In this document: one piece after another, positions 1 through 5,392 of the stretch
Position numbering within the stretch: position 1 is the first letter of the stretch
How the letters are laid out: every line of letters starts with the position of its first letter
Origin: Rhodobacterales bacterium UBA5972
GTDB taxonomy: Bacteria; Pseudomonadota; Alphaproteobacteria; Rhodobacterales; Rhodobacteraceae
Assembly (NCBI GenBank): GCA_002430125.1
Contig: DJBQ01000073.1
Location: 1 to 7,447 of the forward strand
Reading direction: 5' to 3'
DNA: 7,447 nt
Notes under the pieces: model-generated
What the model saw: only the letters and a program-made list of their open reading frames with translations
The model's database searches: none
What the model was told of the DNA's origin: nothing
Program-made: the position numbers and the translations under genes

Positions 1-2
1 TG

Positions 3-107
3 GTCCAGCTTCTGTCGACCGATTACAAGTTTGCCGTCTCGTTCGGCATCCTGATTCTGGTTCTGCTTTTCAGACCAACGGGCATATTCAAAGGGCAATC
101 AGTATGA
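3..107 (+). CDS. livH: Branched-chain amino-acid ABC transporter permease, LivH type (3' end only)
   Basis: Only the last 34 codons are present; the gene enters from the left edge. The reading frame gives a final hydrophobic helix (residues like FGILILVLLF) followed by RPTGIFKG, the usual carboxyl end of LivH-type inner-membrane permeases, where an FRPxGLFG-like tail follows the last transmembrane segment. The TGA stop at 105-107 overlaps the ATG of the following LivM-type gene as ATGA, so the two are almost certainly co-transcribed and translationally coupled, as expected for the two permease halves of one importer. The family moves branched-chain or other neutral amino acids, and sometimes amides or urea, into the cytoplasm using two ATPases and a periplasmic binding protein, all outside this window. 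Substrate cannot be decided from this fragment. Confidence 0.85.
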   Translation, partial: VQLLSTDYKFAVSFGILILVLLFRPTGIFKGQSV

Positions 108-1408
108 ACTATCGCAACATTTCGCTGTTTGCCGCGATGGCGGCATTGATGATCATAACCGGTTTCATCCAAAGCTGGTCGGTCGCGTTCGCATTGCTGA
201 ACCTGTGTTTGATTTCGTCGATCATGGCGCTGGGGGTTAACATCCAATGGGGCTATGCTGGTTTGTTTTCGGTCGGCACGATGGGCTTTGTGGCCTTGGG
301 CGGTGTTGCCGCCGCAATCACCTCGATGCCGCCGGTACGGGAATCCTGGCCGATGGGTGGCCTGGGTGTCATTGCGGCGCTTGTAATCGCCGTTGCCACC
401 ATCTTACTTGCGATCCGCTTGTGGAAACGCATGCCTTCCGGGCGCAAGCGGAACATCTCGATGATTGCCGTGCTTGTCGGTGGGTTCATCTTGTTTCGCG
501 CGGTGTTTGACCCATCTGTCGAATTGATCGAAAGCATTAACGCCGCCAGTGCTGGCCATATCGGCGGGTTGGGCCTGCCAATTACCGTCAGTTGGCTGGT
601 GGGCGGCATGTTGGCGGCCGGTGCCGCTTGGGTGATCGGCAAGATATCACTTGGCCTCAGGTCCGATTATCTGGCCATTGCCACGCTTGGCATCGCAGAG
701 ATTATCATCGCTGTCATCAAAAACGAAGACTGGCTGACGCGCGGCGTGAAGAACATCAACGGTATTCCCCGCCCGGTTGCCTATGAAGTTGACCTGCAGG
801 TCGATCCGCAATTCATCGGCTGGGTTGATTGGCTTGGGCTTGATCTGATCGAGGCTTCGTCGCTGTATGTCAAAATCTCCTATGCAATCCTGTTTGTGAT
901 CGTTTTGGCAATCATCATGTGGATGTCGGAAAAGGCACTGCGTTCGCCATGGGGCCGGATGATGCGGGCGATCCGTGACAATGAAGAGGCCGCCGAGGCG
1001 ATGGGCAAAGACGTCACCAAACGACGTTTGCAGGTCTTCATTCTGGGTTCAGCCGTTTGCGGGATTGCCGGCGCTATGCTGACCTCGATGGATGGTCTGT
1101 TGACCCCCGGCACCTATCAGCCCTTGCGCTTTACTTTTCTGATCTGGGTGATGGTGATTGTTGGCGGGTCCGGCAACAACTGGGGGTCGGTTCTGGGTGG
1201 TTTCCTGATTTGGTTCCTCTATGTCGAGGTGGAGCCGATTGGTAACAATGTCCTGGCGTTTCTGACCTCTGGTATGGCGGACGATTCGTGGCTCAAGGCG
1301 CATCTGATCGATTCAACCGCGCATATGCGCCTGATCACAATGGGCGCAATTCTGTTGTTTGTGCTAAGGTTCTATCCAAAGGGATTAATCCCTGAAAAAG
1401 TCGGCTAA
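104..1408 (+). CDS. livM: Branched-chain amino-acid ABC transporter permease, LivM type
   Basis: Complete 434-residue polytopic membrane protein, close to the 425 residues of Escherichia coli LivM. It should form the inner-membrane channel with the LivH-type partner encoded just upstream (ATGA overlap). Visible family marks are the N-terminal ALGVNIQWGYAG segment (residues about 42-53), NINGIPRP (about 217-224), which matches the G-x-x-GIPRP-like periplasmic segment of LivM proteins, and the cytoplasmic coupling loop MRAIRDNEEAAEAMG (about 287-301), where the ATPase docks. The end, FYPKGLIPEKVG, is the usual RPxGLxP-type tail. No livG, livF or binding-protein gene follows; the next gene is on the opposite strand, so livM is the last gene of its operon and the ATPases must lie upstream or elsewhere. 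Family assignment is firm; the substrate is inferred only from family and could be another amino acid or an amide. Confidence 0.93.
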   Translation: MNYRNISLFAAMAALMIITGFIQSWSVAFALLNLCLISSIMALGVNIQWGYAGLFSVGTMGFVALGGVAAAITSMPPVRESWPMGGLGVIAALVIAVATILLAIRLWKRMPSGRKRNISMIAVLVGGFILFRAVFDPSVELIESINAASAGHIGGLGLPITVSWLVGGMLAAGAAWVIGKISLGLRSDYLAIATLGIAEIIIAVIKNEDWLTRGVKNINGIPRPVAYEVDLQVDPQFIGWVDWLGLDLIEASSLYVKISYAILFVIVLAIIMWMSEKALRSPWGRMMRAIRDNEEAAEAMGKDVTKRRLQVFILGSAVCGIAGAMLTSMDGLLTPGTYQPLRFTFLIWVMVIVGGSGNNWGSVLGGFLIWFLYVEVEPIGNNVLAFLTSGMADDSWLKAHLIDSTAHMRLITMGAILLFVLRFYPKGLIPEKVG

Positions 1409-1409
1409 A

Positions 1410-1474
1410 GCGTTTTGCATTTATTCTGAGGCGTTTTGCGACGCGAACGCAAGTGCGAGTGCAAGTGCAAAGGC
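1410..1474. repeat. Short repeats in the livM / DUF1638 convergent gap
   Basis: The 97-bp gap between two convergent genes holds GCGTTTTGC twice (1410-1418 and 1431-1439) followed by a run of related hexamers GCAAGT, GCGAGT, GCAAGT, GCAAAG (1449-1472). No clear stem followed by a T tract is visible, so I do not call a terminator for livM here. The run could be a degenerate microsatellite or part of a dispersed intergenic repeat; one copy cannot tell. Confidence 0.4.
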
Positions 1475-1498
1475 TATCTCGCGCCGCAAATCTCTCTA

Positions 1499-1520
1499 GC
1501 GCGCATTAAGCCTTGCGCGC
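1499..1520. other. GCGCGC inverted repeat across the DUF1638 stop codon
   Basis: GCGCGC at 1499-1504 and again at 1515-1520 form perfect 6-bp arms around a 10-base loop that contains the TAA stop (1506-1508) of the DUF1638 gene. RNA from either strand could form this hairpin. Neither side has a T-rich tract, so an intrinsic terminator is not supported; it may act as a 3'-end stabilising hairpin or be chance. Confidence 0.3.
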
Positions 1521-2162
1521 AAGCTCCCGCGCTAGATCGCCATATCCAGTAAAGCGGTATTCATAGGCCAGCCCCAGACGTTTCGCGTGGCCCTGTGCCA
1601 GGGCCTCCAGTTTGCTATCCTTCAACTGCGCCTGGTAAACCAGCTTGGTGTAGTTGCCGAAATACATATCCCGCAGTTCTGGATGTCGATCCAAGCCCAT
1701 GGGTTTCCAGATGAAAGCATCGAACTGGCGCACCAGAAAATCGGTGAGGTAAAACGCGGTGATCTCGTCTTCATGCGCCGCAAAGTTGGCGTTGCCTTCA
1801 AAGAAAGAATAACAATGCGGGCCGGCCAGCATTTCGATGCCAAGCTCGGCGCATTTTGCAGTTAGCAAGCCGCCGGTGCCGCAATCGGCATAGAGCACAA
1901 AAATCTCGGAATACTTGGCGCGATGCTTGGTCACGGCCTGTTCAATCGCACCGACAATCTTATCCGGATACAGATGCAGTTTGGCAGGCAGGCATGTCAA
2001 ATCCATGTGGTCCCAGCCATTTGCAGCCTTCAGGGCAAGCACTTCATGCGCCAGTGCCCCACAAGCAAGCAAAAGAATCTGTGCCGGTTTGGCGCCTGTC
2101 AGATCGGCGCCAATCTCGGTAAGTGTCGTATCATCCAGAAGATCAATGTCGTTTCCGGTCAT
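1506..2162 (-). CDS. DUF1638 family protein
   Basis: 218-residue soluble protein that I assign to the DUF1638 family; biochemical function unknown. No signal peptide or membrane segment is visible. Cysteine and glycine motifs are spread along it: LLACGALAHE (about 31-40), a CLPAKLH segment with Cys57, ADCGTGG with Cys94 (about 92-98), and GPHCYSFFEG with Cys117 (about 114-123); the Cys/His-rich pattern would suit metal or cofactor binding. The ATG has AGGA about 8 bases upstream. The family, as I recall it, often sits beside corrinoid proteins and corrinoid-dependent methyltransferases in methanogens and in proteobacteria. Here it lies about 350 bases downstream of a corrinoid-protein gene on the same strand, beyond a terminator and a small membrane-protein gene. 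An accessory role in corrinoid methyl transfer is inference from neighbourhood only. Confidence 0.8.
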   Translation of the reverse strand: MTGNDIDLLDDTTLTEIGADLTGAKPAQILLLACGALAHEVLALKAANGWDHMDLTCLPAKLHLYPDKIVGAIEQAVTKHRAKYSEIFVLYADCGTGGLLTAKCAELGIEMLAGPHCYSFFEGNANFAAHEDEITAFYLTDFLVRQFDAFIWKPMGLDRHPELRDMYFGNYTKLVYQAQLKDSKLEALAQGHAKRLGLAYEYRFTGYGDLARELARKA

Positions 2163-2235
2163 GCCACCAATCCTGCACCCAATTCAAACCTGATTTCAAT
2201 GCGGATGCGACCTGCCCCAGCCAAATAAGACATCT

Positions 2236-2418
2236 CTATTTGCGCCGACGCGCCACAAGTCGTGTGACCAGCCAGACCAATACGAAAAATGGTGCAAGTG
2301 TTCTATAATCAAAACCGGTAAGATCACCCCAGCCGGACAATACCAGCCCGCCTGAAACCGTCAGAAGTGCCGCAATCAGAACGATCACGAAAACCAAGGC
2401 AAATTTTGATTGTGGCAT
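2236..2418 (-). CDS. Small two-helix inner-membrane protein, unrecognised
   Basis: 60 residues that I do not recognise. Two hydrophobic segments are visible, about residues 6-29 (KFALVFVIVLIAALLTVSGG) and 40-54 (TLAPFFVLVWLVTRL), linked by a short loop (GWGDLTGFDY). The end is strongly basic (RLVARRRK), which by the positive-inside rule places both termini in the cytoplasm. It is more than a chance frame because the ATG is preceded by two purine-rich ribosome-binding candidates, GGGGG about 6 bases and AAGGAGG about 13 bases upstream. The start lies just after the terminator of the corrinoid-protein unit, so it needs its own promoter, probably in 2419-2454 or from read-through. It ends 73 bases before the DUF1638 start on the same strand, so the two may share a transcript. 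Confidence 0.6.
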   Translation of the reverse strand: MPQSKFALVFVIVLIAALLTVSGGLVLSGWGDLTGFDYRTLAPFFVLVWLVTRLVARRRK

Positions 2419-2454
2419 TGTGTCCCCCTGCCCTCCTTATTTGGGGAGTCAGGC

Positions 2455-2486
2455 AAAAAAGAAAAGGCCCCGCATGCGGAGCCTTT
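2455..2486 (-). terminator. Rho-independent terminator of the corrinoid-protein unit
   Basis: Read on the minus strand, a 12-base arm (2486-2475) pairs with the next 12 bases (2474-2463) with a single G-U wobble; the central GCATGC forms the turn. It is followed immediately by a T-rich run (TTTTCTTTTTT, 2465-2455). It lies 24 bases past the corrinoid-protein stop codon (2510-2512). This is a textbook intrinsic terminator and separates the methionine-synthase-like genes from the small membrane protein and DUF1638 genes downstream. Confidence 0.85.
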
Positions 2487-2509
2487 CAAATCGATCACAA
2501 GCAATCGGG

Positions 2510-3211
2510 TTAGGCACTGACCGAGTTGTGTTTTTTCAACATAAACGCTTTTGCGGTTTCTACGGCCACAGCCGCATCCCGGCAATAGGCGTCGGCCCCA
2601 ACCGCTTTGGCAAATTCTTCATTCAAAGGCGCGCCACCGACCATCACAACGTAATCGTCGCGCATACCTTTTTCGATCATCGTGTCGATTACGACTTTCA
2701 TGTAAGGCATTGTCGTCGTCAAAAGCGCTGACATTCCCAGAATGTCGGCGTCCTCGGCGACAAGCGCCTCGAGGTAATTATCAACCGGATTGTTGATGCC
2801 GAGGTCTTTAACCTCAAAACCGGCGCCTTCCATCATCATGGTGACAAGGTTCTTGCCAATGTCGTGGATGTCGCCCTTAACGGTTCCGATCACCATCCGG
2901 CCCATACGCGGTGCGCCGGTTTCGGCCAGCAATGGCTTGAGGATGAACATCCCGGCTTTCATCGCGTTCGCAGCCAGCAGAACCTCGGGCACAAACAGAA
3001 TGCCGTCGCGAAAGTCGATACCGACAATGCGCATGCCTTCAACCAGTGCTTTGGTCAGCACTTCGTAAGGCATCCAGCCGCGGCCCAAAAGGATATGGAC
3101 GCTTTCCTCGATTTCTTCTTTCAGGCCATCGTAAAGGTCATCATGCATTTGCAGCGTCAGCTCTTCGTCATCAAGCTCGGCAAGGATGATTTCGTCTTGA
3201 TCGTCAGACAT
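2510..3211 (-). CDS. Corrinoid (cobalamin) binding protein, B12 module of a split methionine synthase
   Basis: 233-residue cytoplasmic methyl carrier. Residues about 20-100 form the helical cap that shields the methyl group in MetH and MtbC-type proteins. Residues about 104-225 form the Rossmann-like B12 domain, with GDIHDIGKN (113-121) giving the DxHxxG motif whose His116 is the lower cobalt ligand, SALLTTT (161-167) in the place of the SxL motif, and VGGAP (191-195) as the GG motif. The ATG at 3211 is chosen over one 48 bases upstream because AGGGA lies 8 bases before it and homology begins after it. The first 36 residues hold 16 Asp/Glu and one Lys. It follows the homocysteine methyltransferase gene by 122 bases on the same strand. 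In Rhodobacteraceae, separate cap/B12, homocysteine and pterin proteins replace MetH; this matches the first. A demethylation corrinoid protein (MtbC/MttC type) is the alternative. Confidence 0.9.
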   Translation of the reverse strand: MSDDQDEIILAELDDEELTLQMHDDLYDGLKEEIEESVHILLGRGWMPYEVLTKALVEGMRIVGIDFRDGILFVPEVLLAANAMKAGMFILKPLLAETGAPRMGRMVIGTVKGDIHDIGKNLVTMMMEGAGFEVKDLGINNPVDNYLEALVAEDADILGMSALLTTTMPYMKVVIDTMIEKGMRDDYVVMVGGAPLNEEFAKAVGADAYCRDAAVAVETAKAFMLKKHNSVSA

Positions 3212-3230
3212 TTTTTTGGTCCCTGAAAAA

Positions 3231-3286
3231 TCGCAGATGCGAAGGAAAGTTAACTGCAACTATCCTCAGGACGCGGAATTAACTGC
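3231..3286 (-). promoter_or_regulatory. Palindrome and direct repeats upstream of the corrinoid-protein gene
   Basis: Inside the 122-bp gap before the corrinoid-protein start there is a 12-bp palindrome, TCGCA-GA-TGCGA (3231-3242), centred about 25 bases upstream of the ATG, and two exact copies of TTAACTGC (3250-3257 and 3279-3286) 29 bases apart. The 2-base centre is too short for an RNA loop, so the palindrome would suit a dimeric DNA-binding regulator. The gap length suggests that the corrinoid gene has its own promoter or control. I found no convincing -35/-10 pair. Confidence 0.35.
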
Positions 3287-3333
3287 GGCTTTTGCGACAT
3301 TATGCTTTCACATTCCGACGTGTAAGGAATTGG

Positions 3334-4344
3334 CTATCTGCGGCGACCACGGCGTTCGCGTCGCTCGGGTCCGCCTTCGGTTGTGCCGTCAAATTCAGAC
3401 GAAAACGGACCGATCCGCTTGACGATTTCATCCAGCGCCGGTTTTGGACCCATCGGGGTGTTTTCAAGTGCTGCGCGCATCTTGGTCAAATGCTCGGCCA
3501 TTGTACCGCAGCATCCACCAATTATCGTCGCCCCACAGTCGCGCGCCAACACGGCATAGTCCGCCATCAGATCCGGCGTGCCGTCGTAATGGATGTGCCC
3601 GTCAACATATTTCGGAACCCCGGCATTACCCTTGGCAATCACCGGCAGTTGTGGTTCGGCCTCGGCAAAGCCCAACAATGTCCGCAGCAAATCCGACGCG
3701 CCCACGCCGCAGTTCGCACCAAACGCCATAGGGCGGTGTTTGATCGCCTGAACCATGCCGACCATATCACGCGAGGTAAGACCCATCATCGTGCGCCCGG
3801 CTGTATCAAAGCTCATGGTGCCACACCACGACATACCGGCCAGCGCAATGCCTTCGGCCGCCGCCAGATATTCTTCGCGTGCCGACAGGGTTTCCACCCA
3901 CAAGACATCGGCACCGCCTTCTTTCAGCCCTTCGGCTTGCTCGTGAAACATTTCCACCGCGCCCGCATGTGAAAGCGTTCCAATCGGTAGCATAATTTCG
4001 CCGGTTGGTCCCATCGAACCAGCGACGATCACTGTCCGGTCAGTTCTGTCCGCAACTTCGCGGCCGATTTCTGCGGCGATTCGGTTCAGCTGAAATACCC
4101 GTTTTTGCGCATTGTGCAGCTTTAGGCGCGACGCGTTGCCGCCAAACGAGTTTGTCAGGAACAAATCACTTCCGGCGTCTACAGCACTTTTGTAAAGGGC
4201 AGCGATCCGGTCCGGGTGCTGATCGTTCCACATTTCAGGCGCCTCACCAGCTTCGAGGCCCATGTTGAACAGGTTGGTGCCGGTCGCGCCATCAGCCAAT
4301 ATCCAGCCCTGACTTTTCAAAAGTTTTGTAACTTTTTCAGACAT
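3334..4344 (-). CDS. bmt: Zinc-dependent homocysteine S-methyltransferase (split methionine synthase component)
   Basis: 336-residue cytoplasmic TIM-barrel enzyme that places a methyl group on homocysteine to make methionine. DGATGT (18-23) is the N-terminal family motif, and TNSFGGN (64-70) and the GPTGE region (112-116) follow. The three zinc ligands are visible: Cys212 in GANCGVG and Cys278/Cys279 in GGCCGT; the zinc activates the homocysteine thiol. Orthologues are often labelled betaine-homocysteine methyltransferase (bmt). The corrinoid-protein neighbour, and the known three-part methionine synthase of this bacterial group, instead favour methyl-cobalamin as the donor. The start overlaps the sufE-type gene by 8 bases (stop 4339-4337, ATG 4344-4342), so translation is likely coupled. 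The protein ends in an unusual arginine cluster, RRERRGRRR (328-336). Donor identity is inference; chemistry on homocysteine is firm. Confidence 0.92.
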   Translation of the reverse strand: MSEKVTKLLKSQGWILADGATGTNLFNMGLEAGEAPEMWNDQHPDRIAALYKSAVDAGSDLFLTNSFGGNASRLKLHNAQKRVFQLNRIAAEIGREVADRTDRTVIVAGSMGPTGEIMLPIGTLSHAGAVEMFHEQAEGLKEGGADVLWVETLSAREEYLAAAEGIALAGMSWCGTMSFDTAGRTMMGLTSRDMVGMVQAIKHRPMAFGANCGVGASDLLRTLLGFAEAEPQLPVIAKGNAGVPKYVDGHIHYDGTPDLMADYAVLARDCGATIIGGCCGTMAEHLTKMRAALENTPMGPKPALDEIVKRIGPFSSEFDGTTEGGPERRERRGRRR

Positions 4345-4768
4345 TTACTGCACCATCCTGTTGAGCGGCCTGCGCCAGCAGACGAATTCGTTCCAGCATT
4401 GCCCGCAACCCGTTCGAGCGTTGCGCAGACAAGGCCTGATCCAACCCCAAGCGCGCAAATTCGGCTGCAGCATCGGTTTTTAACACATCTACTAGGCTTT
4501 GGTTGTTAAACAAAGCGACAAGAACCGCGATCAAACCGCGCACGATCATCGCGTCGCTATCGCCGCGAAAGCGGAACAGATCAGCCTCGATCATTGGAAC
4601 CAGCCAGACCTGTGACGCGCAGCCGTCAACTTTTGTGGCGGGAACTTTGAACGCGTCCTCAAGCGGCGGCATAGCTTTGCCAAGCTCGATCACATAACGG
4701 TAGCGGTCCTCCCAGTCGTCAAGGAATTCGAAGTTTTCAGCGATTTCTTCAAAGGCTGCACTGGCCAT
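4337..4768 (-). CDS. sufE: SufE-family cysteine-desulfurase activator
   Basis: 143-residue cytoplasmic protein of the SufE/CsdE family, which accepts persulfide sulfur from a SufS/CsdA desulfurase and passes it to the Fe-S scaffold. The family signature KVDGCASQVWL holds the sulfur-accepting Cys50, after the N-terminal FEFLDDWEDRYRYVIELGK and before the LFRFRGDSDAMIVRGL segment typical of the fold. Length is normal. I chose the ATG at 4768, where AGAAG lies 7 bases upstream and homology begins, over a GTG 21 bases further out. No sufS, sufB, sufC or sufD gene is nearby. Instead its end overlaps the homocysteine methyltransferase start by 8 bases, so it heads that transcript. It diverges from a lipoprotein gene across 148 bases that hold a perfect inverted repeat. 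CsdE rather than SufE cannot be excluded. Confidence 0.9.
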   Translation of the reverse strand: MASAAFEEIAENFEFLDDWEDRYRYVIELGKAMPPLEDAFKVPATKVDGCASQVWLVPMIEADLFRFRGDSDAMIVRGLIAVLVALFNNQSLVDVLKTDAAAEFARLGLDQALSAQRSNGLRAMLERIRLLAQAAQQDGAVNV

Positions 4769-4813
4769 GGCGATACTTCTTATTTGCACTTGCCTTCACC
4801 TAAGTTGCGACAA

Positions 4814-4863
4814 TGCAAAGGTCCAGACCGAAATCCAGTCAAAACCATTACGCGACCTTTGCA
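4814..4863. promoter_or_regulatory. Perfect 10-bp inverted repeat in the sufE / lipoprotein divergent region
   Basis: TGCAAAGGTC (4814-4823) and its exact reverse complement GACCTTTGCA (4854-4863) lie 40 bases apart centre to centre in the 148-bp region between two divergent starts. The spacing is close to four helical turns, so it could be two operator half-sites on one DNA face; as RNA it would give a 10-bp stem with a 30-base loop in either transcript. The right arm overlaps a weak candidate -35 (TTGCAA, 4859-4864; TATCCA 16 bases later at 4881-4886) for the lipoprotein gene. The repeat is seen; its role is inference. Confidence 0.5.
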
Positions 4864-4916
4864 AAGTCAAGTTTTCCAGCTATCCAAGGGTAACATTGCG
4901 CCGGGAACCACGCCAC

Positions 4917-5387
4917 ATGACCAGACTGATTGCCTCAATCCTGATATTGACCTTTCTTGCTGCCTGTGGTGGCCAGCGCAGCGGCTCGAGCAGCAGCAGT
5001 CTTAATCCATTCAACTGGTTTGGTCGCGCCAAAGAACAAAGAATCGCGGTGGACCGTACGGTTATCGTTGATCCACGTGGAATGGTTTCGGAAGTAATTT
5101 CCCTAAAGGTTGACCGGATGCCGGGCGGGGCAATCATTTCCGCCGTCGGACTACCCGATACGCAAGGCTATTGGGAAGCGGTCTTGACGCCAATCAACGG
5201 TGAAAAGCCGGACAAGGGCAAACTCAGCTATGAATTCCGATTGATGCCGCCACCCACGCCAAATCCAGTTGGCACGGCATGGTCGCGCGAGGTCATTGTC
5301 GGGCATTTCGTCTCAGACCAGACTCTGGAAGGCGTTCACAGCATCGAAGTTATCGCGCTGAAAAACCGCCGCAGCGTGCGACGCTAA
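4917..5387 (+). CDS. Small outer-membrane-type lipoprotein, function unknown
   Basis: 156 residues beginning with a lipoprotein signal peptide: MTR, a hydrophobic stretch LIASILILTFLAAC, and a lipobox Leu14-Ala-Ala-Cys17. Gly at +2 rather than Asp suggests sorting to the outer membrane. After Cys17 comes a flexible Ser-rich linker (22-28, SGSSSSS) and NPFNWFG (30-36), then a compact domain of alternating polar and hydrophobic stretches that looks beta-rich, and a basic end (KNRRSVRR). The frame stays open 150 bases upstream, but the signal peptide fixes the ATG at 4917; its Shine-Dalgarno (GGGAA) is weak. I recognise no domain; the protein resembles uncharacterised conserved lipoproteins of Rhodobacterales. 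It diverges from sufE and converges on RNase D with only 5 bases between stop codons; a 5-bp hairpin (5373-5385) overlaps its stop but lacks a T tract. Confidence 0.82.
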   Translation: MTRLIASILILTFLAACGGQRSGSSSSSLNPFNWFGRAKEQRIAVDRTVIVDPRGMVSEVISLKVDRMPGGAIISAVGLPDTQGYWEAVLTPINGEKPDKGKLSYEFRLMPPPTPNPVGTAWSREVIVGHFVSDQTLEGVHSIEVIALKNRRSVRR

Positions 5388-5392
5388 GCAGT

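Noticed and set aside
1449..1472. Hexamer run as the start of a CRISPR array
   Set aside because: The units are 6 bases with no spacers; it is low-complexity sequence, and no cas gene is present.
3212..3333. SAM-II or cobalamin riboswitch upstream of the corrinoid-protein gene
   Set aside because: I could not find the conserved SAM-II stem and pseudoknot pattern, and a cobalamin riboswitch needs about 200 bases with a B12-box, which does not fit the 122-bp gap.
3292..3972. A 226-codon plus-strand open frame opposite the homocysteine methyltransferase gene
   Set aside because: It lies wholly antisense to a clearly recognised gene, its product is rich in His/Arg/Cys without domain character, and it has no convincing start. 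It is a shadow of the real frame.
4769..4789. GTG start 21 bases upstream for SufE
   Set aside because: The ATG at 4768 has a better-spaced purine-rich site, and the SufE homology begins right after it.
4767..4916. Longer N-terminus for the lipoprotein starting at 4767
   Set aside because: It would bury a perfect lipoprotein signal peptide and lipobox in the middle of the protein and overlap the sufE start and the divergent regulatory region.
5373..5385. AGCGT-GCG-ACGCT hairpin at the lipoprotein stop as a terminator
   Set aside because: Only five base pairs and no T-rich tract after it on either strand, so it may be a chance result of codon use.
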